A stretch of 64,000 nucleotides of DNA from Oscillatoria nigro-viridis PCC 7112 (GTDB taxonomy: Bacteria > Cyanobacteriota > Cyanobacteriia > Cyanobacteriales > Microcoleaceae): NCBI RefSeq assembly GCF_000317475.1, contig NC_019729.1:372001-436000 (forward strand). Reading direction: 5' to 3'. The notes below the pieces were generated by a model that worked only from the letters and a program-made list of their open reading frames with translations, searched no databases and was not told the DNA's origin. The first letter of the stretch is position 1; each line of letters opens with the position of its first letter. Positions 45,201-54,644 of the stretch are shown one piece after another. Made by a program: the position numbers and the translations under genes.

Positions 45201-48195
45201 GTTCTCGGGTTTCCACACTATGATCTTTCCAGCATCTAAGAAGAGCATTAAATATTAACCCAACCTTACAGTTGAGCGAGTTAGTTTCAAATTTATCCAA
45301 TACAACAATGGATAGTTTTCCAAATTTATATCCAGAATCTATATCCCCCTTTGGTCCACATAAAAGAGAGCCATAGAAAACGTAAGCGTAAGCAGATTCC
45401 GGTGAGTTACCATACTCGATCGACAAATCGATCATTGTATATATAATTAGTGGCAGCATAGCTCCATTACCAAGATATGCCGAGATCACAATGCTGCTTA
45501 ATATCCGCATAGCCGCAAGTTTATTCAGATCTGTCATTGGTGGCAGATTGGCTAAATCCTCAATAATCAATCCTTGAGGGGGTTCTTGCTCTAGGTAAAC
45601 GCCGAACATTTCAAGAACATTAATACCAGTATCTATGGCGGATTGCGTCCGGTTTTCAGCCATATCAAACTGAATTTTTAATTCATAGACTTTAATTTTT
45701 TCTAGAATGGTTTTTGCTTGTTTGACGATCGCAGCAGACAACTCTTGAGAACGCTCAAAGTTAGTGGTAATAAATTCTGATTCTGCTGCTTCTAAATAGA
45801 GGTTTAACGTCAGCTTATATTGAGTCTCCCAGCTATCAGCAGCGAGGAGTCCTAAACCCATATTCAAATATTTGACTGCTGACTCATAAGCTGTTGCTGC
45901 TTTGGCTTTTTGTCCGGCGATCAAATTGAGTTCTGCTAGTTCATATTTTTCACTTTCTAAAGTGAGTAAATCATTGCCGTAATTGAGCTGGTTAACCAGT
46001 ATAAATATATTTTCTTTTTGTTCTTCAGAGGTTGTGGAATGCAGTAGGAGTTGACCTATTTTTAGGTGAGTTTCTTTTTTCTGTTCGTCTGGAATTAGAG
46101 AATAAGAAGCCTGTTGTACTCGGTCGTGTAAAAATTTGTAGGTGACATTAAACTGTTCACTTGACTTTTCTGTAGATGTTTCCTCCTCAAATAGCAGGGG
46201 GATTTTGTAGGAATTATTTAGTGGTATAACGAAACCAGCTTGTAGCGCTTCCCATAAATCTCTTGCCGTCTCTGACTGAGATTTTTTATTAGCAATTGCC
46301 AAAAGTTCTAAACTGAATATGTCTCCAATACAGGCAGCTAATTTTAAGACATTCTGCGTCTGGGACGACAGCTTTTGAATTAGGATGACCATCAATTCGA
46401 CGACATTATCACTGATCTCAATGCCTTGAAGCTGTTGAATATCCCACTGCCAACAAACTAGATCGAAATCAAAGGATAGAAGTTTGTCTTGATAAAGGGA
46501 TTTGAGAAGTTGAGTTAAAAAGAAAGGATTTCCCTGCGTTTTATTAAACACTAACTCAGCCAGGGGGCAAACTTCGGAAACTTGACTACGTAGGGTTTCG
46601 CTGACTAACTGGTTTACATGGGAAAGTTCCAAAGCTTGGAGGATAATATTATTTACTACCGCCTTGGTATTTTGAATTTGCTCTAAGGTATATATTAACG
46701 GGTGAGTAGGACTGACTTCATTATCCCGATAAGCCCCAATTAATAGTAGATATTTACTATCAGGATCGGTCATAATTAGTTGGATGAGTTTGAGGGAAGC
46801 CGAATCTGCCCATTGCAAGTCATCCAAAAATACTACTAGGGGGTGTTCGGGTTTACTGAATACTTGTATAAATTTTTGAAAGACTTGATTAAATCGGTTT
46901 TGGGATTCGGCTGGCCCCAAGGTTGGAACCGCAGGCTGTGGGTCAATAATTTTTTCTACTTCGGGAATAACATCAATAATAACCTGGCCATTCGTACCAA
47001 CTGCTTCGAGAATTTTAGATTTCCAGATAGCAATTTTTTCCGAATTATCGGTCAGAACTTGGCGCATCAATTCCTGAAAGGCTTGAATTAAAGAAGCATA
47101 GGGAATATTTCGTTTAAATTGGTCAAATTTACCCCCAATAAAATACCCTCTTGCTGCCACTATCGGTTTATCAACTTCGTTAACTAAGGAAGATTTTCCG
47201 ATACCTGAATAACCGGAAACTAGCATCATTTCTGTGGTTCCAGCACTGACGCGAGTGAAGGCTTCTAGTAATCTAGCAACTTCTGTTTCCCGTCCATAGA
47301 GTTTTTGAGGAATCAGAAATTGACTGTAGGAATCTAGTTGACCTATAATAAATTGGCAAATCTTTCCTGAAGAAAACATCTGCTGGCAGGTTTCTAAGTC
47401 AACTTTTAGTCCAAAAGCGCTTTGATATCTATCTTCAGCGGTTTTAGATAATAATTTCATTACAATTTCAGAAACTGCATCCGGGATTTCGGGATTCAGC
47501 TTTTGAGGTGGTATTGGTGCTTTAGCTATATGGCAATGAACGAATTCTAGGGGGTCTTTTGCGGAAAAAGGTAGCTTACCCGTCAGCATTTCATAAAATG
47601 TAATACCGAGGGAGTAAAAGTCGGTGCGGTAGTCCACTGAGCGGTTCATTCTGCCGGTTTGTTCCGGCGACATATAAGCAAGAGTTCCTTCTAATAAGTT
47701 GGGATTTGTGACGGTTTGATTTTCTCGATCTAAAAGAGAACCAATGCTAAAATCAATAATTTTTACTTCTTTTGTCTCTGAGTCAATTAGAATATTTTGG
47801 GGTTTAATGTCTTTATGGATCACATTACTGTGATGAATTTCTCCAATAGTTTTTGCCAACTGAATTCCGATTTTTAGAAATGCGTTTATAGCCAAGGGTT
47901 GATTGTTAAGAAAATCTTTCAAAGAGTGACCGCGAAAATTTTCTAATATCAGCGCTAAGCCGTTATGATAGTTTTCTAAGGCTATGGGTTTGACTATTCC
48001 TTGACTGTCTAAATGTCGGAGTATTTTATGTTCGTGTCTTAATCTGGAAATTTCTTCGAGTGTAGGATGCTCCGCTTTGAAGGTTTTGATAATTGCTGAT
48101 GTTCGATCGATATCTTTGGTGCCGCGATAAATAATCGTACTGACACTTTCGTAAATAGCTTCGCTTAGGTTGTAACCAAAAATATTAATACTCAT
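42265..48195 (-). CDS. Hybrid Ser/Thr kinase-AAA ATPase-GAF-histidine kinase-receiver
   Basis: A 1976-residue cytosolic signalling protein. Order: Ser/Thr kinase (about 8-265, [14 protein letters not shown] about 127), AAA ATPase (about 290-560, [11 protein letters not shown] about 331, [12 protein letters not shown]), a long helical/TPR-like region (about 560-1300), GAF (about 1325-1480), coiled coil, HisKA ([12 protein letters not shown], His about 1527), HATPase ([29 protein letters not shown]), receiver ([11 protein letters not shown] about 1768, Asp in CILMDLMMP about 1810) and a helical tail of about 80 residues. This architecture is known from cyanobacterial HstK-type proteins, here with an extra receiver. 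The stimulus is unknown. The next gene overlaps by eight bases. Confidence 0.95.
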   Translation of the reverse strand: MSINIFGYNLSEAIYESVSTIIYRGTKDIDRTSAIIKTFKAEHPTLEEISRLRHEHKILRHLDSQGIVKPIALENYHNGLALILENFRGHSLKDFLNNQPLAINAFLKIGIQLAKTIGEIHHSNVIHKDIKPQNILIDSETKEVKIIDFSIGSLLDRENQTVTNPNLLEGTLAYMSPEQTGRMNRSVDYRTDFYSLGITFYEMLTGKLPFSAKDPLEFVHCHIAKAPIPPQKLNPEIPDAVSEIVMKLLSKTAEDRYQSAFGLKVDLETCQQMFSSGKICQFIIGQLDSYSQFLIPQKLYGRETEVARLLEAFTRVSAGTTEMMLVSGYSGIGKSSLVNEVDKPIVAARGYFIGGKFDQFKRNIPYASLIQAFQELMRQVLTDNSEKIAIWKSKILEAVGTNGQVIIDVIPEVEKIIDPQPAVPTLGPAESQNRFNQVFQKFIQVFSKPEHPLVVFLDDLQWADSASLKLIQLIMTDPDSKYLLLIGAYRDNEVSPTHPLIYTLEQIQNTKAVVNNIILQALELSHVNQLVSETLRSQVSEVCPLAELVFNKTQGNPFFLTQLLKSLYQDKLLSFDFDLVCWQWDIQQLQGIEISDNVVELMVILIQKLSSQTQNVLKLAACIGDIFSLELLAIANKKSQSETARDLWEALQAGFVIPLNNSYKIPLLFEEETSTEKSSEQFNVTYKFLHDRVQQASYSLIPDEQKKETHLKIGQLLLHSTTSEEQKENIFILVNQLNYGNDLLTLESEKYELAELNLIAGQKAKAATAYESAVKYLNMGLGLLAADSWETQYKLTLNLYLEAAESEFITTNFERSQELSAAIVKQAKTILEKIKVYELKIQFDMAENRTQSAIDTGINVLEMFGVYLEQEPPQGLIIEDLANLPPMTDLNKLAAMRILSSIVISAYLGNGAMLPLIIYTMIDLSIEYGNSPESAYAYVFYGSLLCGPKGDIDSGYKFGKLSIVVLDKFETNSLNCKVGLIFNALLRCWKDHSVETREPLIKAMQSGLEVGDLECACHCLINYCYMTFLTEKELEKVEHEQEKYVAISIKYKQDYDTFAIKIYQQLVKNLLGKASDKYQLIGESFNEEEMVPMFLESNNGTLLFFYHAAQAMLRYCFKDYEGTIVNANLVSKYASCGVGLIQNALGNFYHSLGLLAMYPKVSAQEQEEYLIQVAVNQEKMKTWAFHAPINFQHKYDLVEAEKARILGQPLEASDYYDRAIAGAKEQGYIQEEALANELAAEFYFFRRKDKIALMYLTDAYYAYSRWGAKAIVKDLEARYPQLFSRIAKPETQRSQIATSTSSTSGGSGALDLATVIKASQALSGEIVLTNLLAKLMKIAIENAGAQNGIFILDKAGNLLIEAYGTVDSDVEVLQRIPVENSKQLPISLINYVARTQENVVLNDASCEGTFTADTYIVNQKPKSVLCTPIVHQGKLTGILYLENNLTTGAFTPDRLEVLQLLSSQAAISIENARLYNDLEAANATLEVKVAERTQQLQEKNIDLQKAEELAKAANSAKSEFLANMSHELRTPLNGILGYTQILKRQKNLADEQKDGLNVISQCGEHLLTLINDILDLSKIEARKMEIHLSNFHLSQFLEGLAEICNIRAEQKGISLIYEPITQLPIAVQGDEKRLRQVLINLLGNAIKFTEKGGVAFKVGYQDGKIRFQVEDTGVGMALEQLQDIFLPFHQVGEANLKVEGTGLGLAISRQLVQMMGGEIKVKSTLGQGSIFWFDLDLPEVSEWATNSAKANAHTIVGFKGRKRKILIADDKWQNRSIMTGMLQPLGFEILEATEGQDCLNKAVEFKPDCILMDLMMPVMSGLEATRRIRKSPGQTNLVVIATSASVFDFDRQQSAEVGCNDFIPKPIRIEEFLEKLRTHLGLEWIYEENLEETRKAEVEKKSLSSEIVAPPDEEIAVLFDLAMMGDLRGIAERAAKLEQLNEQWVPFASHLRQLAKGFEEQQILEFIKQYRTTANE

Positions 48196-48283
48196 GTGCG
48201 TAATTTCACTAATAAAAAATTGAATAGCAGTAGGTATTTCAGTAGGTCTACTGATATTTATGACAGAACAGAATTAAAAGACG

Positions 48284-48339
48284 ATTTTCAATGCACTATA
48301 AATAAGTATGACAATTTTCAATGCACTATAAATAAGTAT
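48284..48339. repeat. 30-bp tandem duplication upstream of the hybrid kinase gene
   Basis: attttcaatgcactataaat plus aagtat occurs at 48284-48309 and 48314-48339, period 30. It lies about 90 bases upstream of the kinase start, in its probable promoter region (48196-48709). The rest of this 514-bp gap is AT-rich; a 63-codon frame at 48501-48692 has no coding character. Confidence 0.8.
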
Positions 48340-48709
48340 AATCTAAGCTTTTTGAATAACCTTTAAATTTTAACAAATCTAAATATGCTTGTTTGTTACT
48401 TAATATGCTATAATTTTTAGTCTTTATTAAAATTTAAGTGAAATCATAAAAAAATTAACGGCAAAGTTGCTAAATATATCCGGTGTGATAGTAGAGGATA
48501 GTGGACACAGAAGAGACGATTATTTTATCGGTTAGAGTAATAAAGATCAAAGCAGTTTGCCCACGATGTAGTCCAACCAATGATTGTCTTTATCAAAATA
48601 AGGTAGTCCTGCATAGTCAGGACTACGCCAATTTTAACAGGACAAAGTGGCTGTACTTGCTTGAAAGTAGCGATTTTTGTTACTATTGTTAAAACCCAAC
48701 TAATTTCCT

Positions 48710-49345
48710 ATGAAATCAACTACTAGGGCGCTGAAAGAATGGAATGTAGCAGTTAATGCTTTGGAACAAGGTCAAACGATTGTGCTGTTGCGGAAGGGGG
48801 GAATTCGCGAGCAAGCAGGACAGTTTAATGTCACTGACAAAGTGGTTTTGCTGTATCCAACTTTTGAACATCAACAGCCGGATTTATTAAAGCCGGAGTT
48901 TGCACATCAAGTCAAGACTGTAGAATCTGGTTGGCATCCTGAAGTTATTACAATTGGCAGTTGGGCGGAGATTACTGATGTTTTTTTGGTAGCTTGGGAA
49001 CCAGCAATTACTGCGCTATTTCCGTACCATATTTGGAATCACAATTTTGTCAGCGATCGCCTGAAATGGAAACAAAATCTGCCAATTTATATTTTATTGC
49101 TGCGGGCTTATCGCCTTGCAGAAATCCGCGAAATTCCCTACATTCCTGAATACGGCGGTTGCCGTTCTTGGCTCGATTTGGCAGATGCTATTTCGCTGGA
49201 GGGAAGCCAAGCTGTTTTGAGCGATGGAGAGTACATTGAACGCTCAAATGAAATCCGCAATCTGATAGCGAATCCTGCGAATGCTTCTGGTTCGCAGAGA
49301 GTGACCACGCTGACGGAAGGTAGTGAGGATTTTAGTCCTCGTTAA
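48710..49345 (+). CDS. DUF1802 family protein
   Basis: A 211-residue protein matching DUF1802: TTRALKEWNVAVNALEQGQTIVLLRKGGIRE at the N terminus, FLLYPTFEHQ-like VVLLYPTFEHQQPDLLK in the middle, and ISLEGSQAVLSDGEY near the end. The family is widespread in cyanobacteria and has no established function. The last 20 residues (SGSQRVTTLTEGSEDFSPR) extend past the conserved region. It overlaps the convergent ABC permease gene by 14 bases at its 3' end. Confidence 0.88.
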   Translation: MKSTTRALKEWNVAVNALEQGQTIVLLRKGGIREQAGQFNVTDKVVLLYPTFEHQQPDLLKPEFAHQVKTVESGWHPEVITIGSWAEITDVFLVAWEPAITALFPYHIWNHNFVSDRLKWKQNLPIYILLLRAYRLAEIREIPYIPEYGGCRSWLDLADAISLEGSQAVLSDGEYIERSNEIRNLIANPANASGSQRVTTLTEGSEDFSPR

Positions 49346-49982
49346 TAGTTTTTAATGTACTTTTCGAGAGGCGCGCTTCTACCAAACCCAGCCCAAAATC
49401 CGCAGCTAATGCCATTAAAGCGGCCGGAATTGCCCCAGCTAAAAGTAACTGATTGTTGACGGTAGCAACGCCCCGAAAAATAAACACCCCCAAGCCACCC
49501 GCACCAATTGCAGCGGCGATTGTAGCGAGTCCGATCGCAATTACCGCAGCAACTCGCACGCCCGCCAGAATCACGCCCAGTGCCAGGGGAATTTCCACTT
49601 GCCATAACAGTTGCATATCAGTCATCCCCATGCCCCTTCCGGCTTCCGCAATCGCCGGATCGACGCCGACTATACCAGTATAAGTATTGCGGATTATTGG
49701 CAGTAAAGAATATAGAGTGAGGGCGATAATTGCCGTGCGATCGCCTATTCCACCCACTACCGGCACCGGGATTAGCAAGCCAAACAAAGCTAAACTGGGA
49801 ATTGTTTGCATAATATTAGCAAATCCCAAAATTGGCTTTTTCAATTTTGGTTTTCTCGTGGTTAAAATTCCCAGGGGAATACCCACAATAATAGCGATAA
49901 AAATTGCAACAGTTACTAAATATAAGTGTTCGATCGCGCGCTGAACTATCTCCGCACCATACCGATTGATAAATTGCATCAT
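49332..49982 (-). CDS. Osmoprotectant-type ABC transporter permease (OpuBB/ProW-like)
   Basis: A 216-residue permease with five to six hydrophobic helices and the MetI-like EAA loop EAGRGMGMTDMQLLWQVEIPLAL. Segments PLGILTTRKPKLKKPILGFANIMQTIPSLALFG and GAGGLGVFIFRG match glycine-betaine/choline/carnitine permeases of the Opu type. With the ATPase gene at 50141 it would take up a compatible solute; no substrate-binding protein gene is present within this window, and none is fused. Start MMQFINRYG; 158 bp separate it from the ATPase gene. Its 3' end overlaps DUF1802. Confidence 0.9.
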   Translation of the reverse strand: MMQFINRYGAEIVQRAIEHLYLVTVAIFIAIIVGIPLGILTTRKPKLKKPILGFANIMQTIPSLALFGLLIPVPVVGGIGDRTAIIALTLYSLLPIIRNTYTGIVGVDPAIAEAGRGMGMTDMQLLWQVEIPLALGVILAGVRVAAVIAIGLATIAAAIGAGGLGVFIFRGVATVNNQLLLAGAIPAALMALAADFGLGLVEARLSKSTLKTINED

Positions 49983-50140
49983 GTGGGAATTAGTAATTAG
50001 GAATTCGGAATTGTAAATTATGGTATAATGGAATATCTCATAGAAGTGGTTTCACCAATATCTTTAATTCCCAACCATCAGCTTCAAAAACCCGCCCCGC
50101 CCATACTCATAAACTAATGATGCGATCGCACATTATATTA

Positions 50141-50896
50141 TTACCCCGTTCCGGGTAATTGCAAACATTCGAGAAAAGCCCCAGCTTCTGGATGCTGAGA
50201 TTTGAGAAAATCATGAGGTGTTGCCAATTCAACCAACCGTCCGTCTTGCATCAAACCAATTCTAGAAGCTAACAAAAAAGCTTCTTGAATCCCGTGAGTC
50301 ACAAAAATCACAGTTTTGCCGAGTTGCTGCTGCAATTGACCGAACTCCCGCTGCAATTCCAGACGAGTAATCGGGTCTAAAGCACCAAACGGTTCGTCCA
50401 TTAACAATATCGGAGGGTCAGCCGCCAGTGCTCTAGCGACGCCTACCCGCTGCCGCTGTCCGCCGGATAACTGATGGGGATAGCGTTTGGCGAAGTGCTG
50501 GGGGTCGAGGTTGACTAATTCTAACAGTGTGCGGACGCGAGATTGAATACGATCGCCCTCCCAACCTTCTAATTTTGGCACTAAACCGACGTTTTGCTCG
50601 ACAGTAAAATGGGGAAATAAACCAATTTCTTGAATCACATAACCAATTTTTCGGCGCAGTTGAATTGGGTTCCACTGAGTTGTCAGTTTTCCCATGACAA
50701 GAACTTCGCCGCTGCTTGGCGTTAGTAAATTGTTAATCAATTTCATGGTAGTAGTTTTGCCGCTGCCGCTGCGTCCCAGCAATACTAAAACTTCTCCTTG
50801 CAGCACTTTGAAATTGAGTTTGTCTACTAAATGCCTGCGGTTGAGGCGATATGTAACGTCGAGGCATTCGACAGCAACTTCATTATTGAGAGGCAT
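50141..50896 (-). CDS. Osmoprotectant-type ABC transporter ATPase (OpuBA/ProV-like)
   Basis: A 251-residue ATPase with Walker A GRSGSGKTT (about 39-47), Q-loop VIQEIGLFPHFTVEQN, signature LSGGQRQRVGVARALA and Walker B ILLMDEPFGALD, followed by FVTHGIQEAF. VIQEIGLFPHFTV is characteristic of the betaine/osmoprotectant branch. It lacks the C-terminal CBS pair of ProV/OpuAA, so osmosensing by CBS domains is not expected. It is upstream of the permease on the same strand, presumably one transcript. Confidence 0.92.
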   Translation of the reverse strand: MPLNNEVAVECLDVTYRLNRRHLVDKLNFKVLQGEVLVLLGRSGSGKTTTMKLINNLLTPSSGEVLVMGKLTTQWNPIQLRRKIGYVIQEIGLFPHFTVEQNVGLVPKLEGWEGDRIQSRVRTLLELVNLDPQHFAKRYPHQLSGGQRQRVGVARALAADPPILLMDEPFGALDPITRLELQREFGQLQQQLGKTVIFVTHGIQEAFLLASRIGLMQDGRLVELATPHDFLKSQHPEAGAFLECLQLPGTG

Positions 50897-50960
50897 GATT
50901 AGTTCCGGTGATTTGGGTTTTTAGCAACTTAAAATCGACGACCCTCGGAAAACAATTCCC

Positions 50961-51000
50961 AATCTAAAATCTAAAATCTAAAATCTAAAATCTAAAATCG
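50961..51000. repeat. Tandem atctaaa heptamer array overlapping a gene end
   Basis: About five and a half copies. The TAG stop of the Nudix-like gene (minus strand, 50985-50987) and its last residues (FRF) are encoded inside the array. Same unit as at 26018-26050 and 29522-29551. Confidence 0.9.
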
Positions 51001-51542
51001 ACTTGATTTTGCCATTCTAGCAATAAGGCTCGACATTGGAGGCAAGTTAATTTTTTGAGCAAGTCGCGAATTCCGTCTGGGGTGGCAGGATATGCAGCAC
51101 CGATCAGTTCGGGGCTTACTGTTGCTGTCGGGTGCAATTGTGCAACAAAACCGTAAAGTTTTTGATTGGAGAAGGAACTGTTTATTGCCCAGCCGACGGT
51201 GTTGATCGGTTGGAGGCGGGCGATCGCGCTTTCTGTCACGCCTAGTTCCCTCTTAATTATAGCTGGAACAGCCGCTGCTGGCGTGGCTTCGGCTGGTACG
51301 CGACCGCCGGGAAAATCCAGGGTTGCTTCTGCCACGCCGGGGCGATACATCGGTGTGGGAAACAGAAATTTTCCAGCTTGAATTGTCAAGATTACAACTG
51401 AATCTGCTCTTTCTACTCGCCAATATTCTACTGTTTTTCCTTCGGTTGTTTCGAGATGTTCGGCGATTAGTTTTACCCAATGAGAGTTGATTTCTACAAA
51501 GCGATCTAGAGTTTTCCACTGGGATTTGGCAGTTTGGTTCAT
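50985..51542 (-). CDS. Nudix-fold protein with degenerate Nudix box
   Basis: From the internal ATG (51542, MNQTAKSQWKTLDRF) the protein has 185 residues; an upstream Met at 51608 would add MLGSATIDYHSKQ, which is less convincing. The layout WRVERADSVVILTIQAGKFL ... FPGGRVPAEATPAAAVPAII ... KRELGV is a Nudix hydrolase of the ADP-sugar type, but in the box GX5EX7REUXEEXGU the Arg-Glu pair and one following Glu are replaced (VPAIIKRELGV), so metal binding is doubtful. Substrate unknown. The C terminus runs into a heptamer repeat that supplies the stop codon. Confidence 0.7.
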   Translation of the reverse strand: MNQTAKSQWKTLDRFVEINSHWVKLIAEHLETTEGKTVEYWRVERADSVVILTIQAGKFLFPTPMYRPGVAEATLDFPGGRVPAEATPAAAVPAIIKRELGVTESAIARLQPINTVGWAINSSFSNQKLYGFVAQLHPTATVSPELIGAAYPATPDGIRDLLKKLTCLQCRALLLEWQNQVDFRF

Positions 51543-51794
51543 GTGGGAATTTTTGAAATAAATCAGATGTTGTTTGCTATGGTAGTCGATCGTTGCCGAA
51601 CCCAACAATAAAAGATCGACCTTTTCAGCTTTGAGCCAGTTTTTTCCTCTCGATTGTAAATTTTTGCTACAACCCTACACATTCGCCTAGATAATTCGGT
51701 AACATACACTACATAATCAAAGTTTATCTGCGCCTTCGCTCTGCGTTGTTTCAACCGCGCCCTGGTGCAGACTCTTAGCTAGACAGGAGTAGTT

Positions 51795-52067
51795 ATGCAA
51801 CTGCAAACAGATATTCGTACTTGGCAATCCCAACCAACGCCCGGAAGCTTAGCCAGTGTCGGCGACTGGGAAAAATTTGGCTGCGCCGTACCTGCACCAA
51901 AATTGGCTCCTTCTATGTGGGTTAAATTGTTCAATCCGCCAACCGCATTCAGCTTTGACGAAGCGTGGCTGTTGTGTGAATGTTCAGAAGAACAGTGGCT
52001 AGCTTGGATTCCTGATTATGGCGAAATTTTACTGAGTACACATGAATTTTGCGCTACTAAATCGTGA
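51795..52067 (+). CDS. Small hypothetical protein
   Basis: A 90-residue protein (MQLQTDIRTWQSQPTPGSLA). AGGAG lies seven bases before the ATG, a good ribosome-binding site. The sequence is acidic and Trp-rich (GDWEKFGCAVPAP, WLLCECSEEQWLAWIPDYGEI), with three Cys and no membrane segment; it reads like a compact conserved cyanobacterial protein, but I do not recognise the family. It stands alone, divergent from the Nudix-like gene. Confidence 0.65.
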   Translation: MQLQTDIRTWQSQPTPGSLASVGDWEKFGCAVPAPKLAPSMWVKLFNPPTAFSFDEAWLLCECSEEQWLAWIPDYGEILLSTHEFCATKS

Positions 52068-52166
52068 ATTACGCAGACAAACTTTCATAAACCAGGTGTT
52101 AAAATCCATATCCCTCGGGTTCCACGGGATTTTTGGGAAAAAAGCTGGTTTCTGCGTAATTATGTC

Positions 52167-52228
52167 GTTTGCAGTGAGGAATGCAAGTCCTTAAACTTTG
52201 ATAAGGACTTGCATTCCTCACTACAAAC
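52167..52228. repeat. Long near-perfect palindrome with 27-bp arms
   Basis: Arms 52167-52193 and 52202-52228 (gtttgcagtgaggaatgcaa plus gtcctta) differ by one base and flank an 8-base loop (aactttga). One arm matches the decayed element at 29431-29456. No ORF. In the same 440-bp gap the phrase gggaaaaaagctggtttctg (about 52136-52154) resembles the ccgggtttct repeat of 17.6 kb. Confidence 0.9.
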
Positions 52229-52299
52229 CTCTTATCTGATGTCGTTTCAGCCGATATCATAGAAGTCTTAATAGATATTAATTGAAATTTCGCCAACAA

Positions 52300-52328
52300 A
52301 AAGAGCAATAGAAAACCTATTGCTCTTT
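52300..52328. terminator. Bidirectional rho-independent terminator candidate
   Basis: aaagagcaatag (52300-52311) pairs perfectly with ctattgctcttt (52317-52328) around aaaac, giving a 12-bp stem. Both flanks are A/T-rich: on the minus strand the stem ends in ctcttttt. It could end the 52509-52940 gene (minus) and the 51795 gene (plus). Confidence 0.7.
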
Positions 52329-52508
52329 CTGTTCAAAAACACTCTCTAGTTTTTATCTTTAAGATAGCGGAAGTTATATCAACTGGGCTGGATTGACCCC
52401 AATATCGCTGCGGTGACGGGTTTACTGTATCGATGCTTGCATGGGAGATATTGGTGAACCCGCCCTTACAGCAATTACGGTCAATTTAGCTCCTGTGATA
52501 TTGCTGGC

Positions 52509-52940
52509 TTATTTGCAAACTGCACGGTTATTTGCGTTTCTGACAATCGTGCCTACTTTACCATTAATCTGAATCGGGTTCTTAGTGCTGGCTCGAATCA
52601 ACAGCGGTTGTTTGGCAAGACATTCTCTGATTGATGCTGCCCAGGCGGTGAGAGCTCCGGTATATTCTGTACGACCCGCTGGGGCGCGAAACTGATCGGT
52701 AATTAGGAAATCCGAGGTGATGCTAGTGTCAGTAGCAACATTGGTAATAATTGGAAAGTCAAAGGCTTTGGGCAAAGTTCTGTCTGGGATTTTGCCAGGT
52801 ACCAACTGGTAATTCTTCGAGCCACCCTTGTAGTCAATACCTGCTTGAGGGCTGGTGGGAGGGCTTGTTTGAGCCAACGCGGAAACAGGCAAGCTTGCTA
52901 CCAAAAGGGTGCAGCAACTCCAAAATAATTTCGATTTCAT
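52509..52940 (-). CDS. Secreted hypothetical protein
   Basis: A 143-residue protein with a clear Sec signal peptide: MKSKLFWSCCTLLVASLPVSALA-Q, cleavage after ALA. The second ATG (52940) is preferred because GAGGAG sits about nine bases before it and touches the first ATG. The mature part begins QTSPPTSPQAGIDYKGGSKN and has a conserved-looking core with single Cys residues (ECLAKQ, RAVCK), possibly a disulfide. No known domain. Periplasmic or exported; function unknown. The terminator at 52300 lies downstream. Confidence 0.75.
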   Translation of the reverse strand: MKSKLFWSCCTLLVASLPVSALAQTSPPTSPQAGIDYKGGSKNYQLVPGKIPDRTLPKAFDFPIITNVATDTSITSDFLITDQFRAPAGRTEYTGALTAWAASIRECLAKQPLLIRASTKNPIQINGKVGTIVRNANNRAVCK

Positions 52941-53404
52941 CAAATTCATCTCCTCAACTTTATGACGATTAGCACTAATTTAGGTATGCTCAAAAGACAC
53001 TAGCTTTTATTGAGAAAGCGCCTGATGATATTGAGCTTTTGAGTTTGAGTTCAACTTACCTAAGTTATTACCAAACATCTTCAAAAATGTTAAAACTGGT
53101 TTGCCTGACAAACTGTAGAAAAGTTTCAGTTGAGTTAGATATTTACACATCTGAAGTTGTTACAGCATTTGGGAGTCGGTTTTACCAGAATGATTCATTT
53201 TTGAGCGATGTCATTGGAACTTTATCAAATTTTGTCTCAGATATCAAGTTTTGCCGATCGCGTATCACGTTTTAACACTGGTTGGCGGCTCGATCGAGCT
53301 TTGACTGTGGCGCACTATACCAGGGCGAGAAAGATGCTACAGTGCATCGATGGCCGTTTGAGTATTTTCAGGCGACAATAGACAGAGAAGGGGCTTGAAA
53401 ATAG
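52941..53404. other. Intergenic region between the secreted protein gene and era
   Basis: This gap contains a 78-codon frame (53039-53275) with no coding character and two HIP1-like cores near 53255-53300. The era start is weakly marked. No terminator or repeat of note. Confidence 0.5.
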
Positions 53405-54361
53405 GTGATTTTGGTGGAAGATAGTAAATTTATCGACGTATCGGACATTATGGGTGTTCCCGCGGCTCCGGCGGGTTACAAATCGGGCTTTGTGGGTATT
53501 GTCGGACGCCCGAATGTCGGAAAATCAACGCTGATGAATCAGTTGGTGGGGCAGAAAATTGCGATTACTTCGCCGGTGTCTCAAACGACGCGCAACAGGC
53601 TGCGGGGCATCCTGACGACACCGGAAGCACAAATTATTTTTGTCGATACTCCGGGGATTCACAAGCCGCATCACCAATTGGGTAAGGTTTTGGTGCAGAA
53701 TGCCCGCACAGCGATTCAGTCGGTGGATGTGGTGCTGTTTGTGGTGGATGGTTCGGTGGAATCGGGAGGGGGCGATCGATATATTGTCGAAATTCTCAGC
53801 AATTGCAAAGTTCCGGTGATTTTGGGGATGAATAAGTTGGACGAACAACCGTCGGATTGCGTGTTGATCGATCGAACTTACGAGCAAATTGTCAATCCTG
53901 AGTGGCCTGTAGTGAAATTTTCGGCTCTCACGGGCGAGGGTGTCGAGTCGCTGCAACAATTGTTAATCGAACATTTGGAGGTTGGGCCTTATTATTATCC
54001 GCCAGATTTGGTGACTGACCAGCCGGAACGCTTTATTATGGGCGAATTGATTCGGGAACAGATTTTGCTGCTGACGCGGGAAGAAGTGCCGCATTCCGTA
54101 GCAATCGCGATCGACATTGTTCAAGAAGAAGCAAAAATTACGCGCATTCTGGCGACAATTCACGTCGAACGGGATTCCCAAAAAGGTATTTTAATCGGTA
54201 AAAGCGGCAGTATGCTCAAGTCGATCGGCAGTGCGGCCCGGGAACAGATTCAAAAGTTAATTGAAGGCAAAGTATATTTGGAGTTATTTGTCAAAGTGCA
54301 GCCGAAGTGGCGGCAGTCCCGCACTCGTTTGGCGGAATTGGGCTATCGAGTCGAAGAGTAG
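53405..54361 (+). CDS. era: GTPase Era
   Basis: Era is a GTP-binding protein that matures the 30S subunit by binding the 3' end of 16S rRNA. The G motifs are GRPNVGKS (about 34-41), DTPGIHKPHHQLGK, and NKLDEQ; the C-terminal KH domain has SQKGILIGKSGSMLKSIGSAAR and ends KVQPKWRQSRTRLAELGY. From GTG 53405 the product is 318 residues; an ATG at 53450 (MGVPAAPAGYKSGF) is a likely alternative and gives about 303 residues, closer to the usual size. Confidence 0.97.
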   Translation: MILVEDSKFIDVSDIMGVPAAPAGYKSGFVGIVGRPNVGKSTLMNQLVGQKIAITSPVSQTTRNRLRGILTTPEAQIIFVDTPGIHKPHHQLGKVLVQNARTAIQSVDVVLFVVDGSVESGGGDRYIVEILSNCKVPVILGMNKLDEQPSDCVLIDRTYEQIVNPEWPVVKFSALTGEGVESLQQLLIEHLEVGPYYYPPDLVTDQPERFIMGELIREQILLLTREEVPHSVAIAIDIVQEEAKITRILATIHVERDSQKGILIGKSGSMLKSIGSAAREQIQKLIEGKVYLELFVKVQPKWRQSRTRLAELGYRVEE

Positions 54362-54538
54362 TCAGGATAGTCGAATAGTGCGAGGGTCCCCGCTCACGAT
54401 CGATATCCGAATATCTTGCTGACTTTATTTATAAAAGTAGGGTGCGCCGCCACGGGTAATTCTCGCCCCAAACAACAATATATAAAGCGACGCACCGCCA
54501 AGATTATCAAGAGGGTGAATACTCGGATTTGATATAAG

Positions 54539-54594
54539 ATGATTCAGAAGCTCGATCGAGAGCTTGACCTACAGAAAATTGGTAGCATAAATAA
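54539..54594 (+). repeat. Direct repeat of about 55 bp shared with 56840-56894
   Basis: atgattcagaagctcgatcg with the following gagcttgacctacagaaaat and ggta matches 56840-56894 at about 90 percent by eye. The pair brackets the Uma2, cold-shock-domain and 17-residue-repeat genes. Confidence 0.75.
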
Positions 54595-54610
54595 AATAGA
54601 AATAAACTCC

Positions 54611-54638
54611 ATTACCCATTACCTACTACCCATTACCT
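54611..54638. repeat. Heptamer-type repeat (attaccc/attacct) before the Uma2 start
   Basis: Four 7-bp units (attaccc, attacct, actaccc, attacct) end six bases before ATG 54645, again in the ribosome-binding position. Confidence 0.7.
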
Positions 54639-54644
54639 AAAAAA

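Noticed and set aside
48501..48692. 63-codon Cys-containing ORF upstream of DUF1802
   Set aside because: CPRC-like pair is suggestive of a zinc ribbon, but there is no second pair, no ribosome-binding site and the rest looks random.
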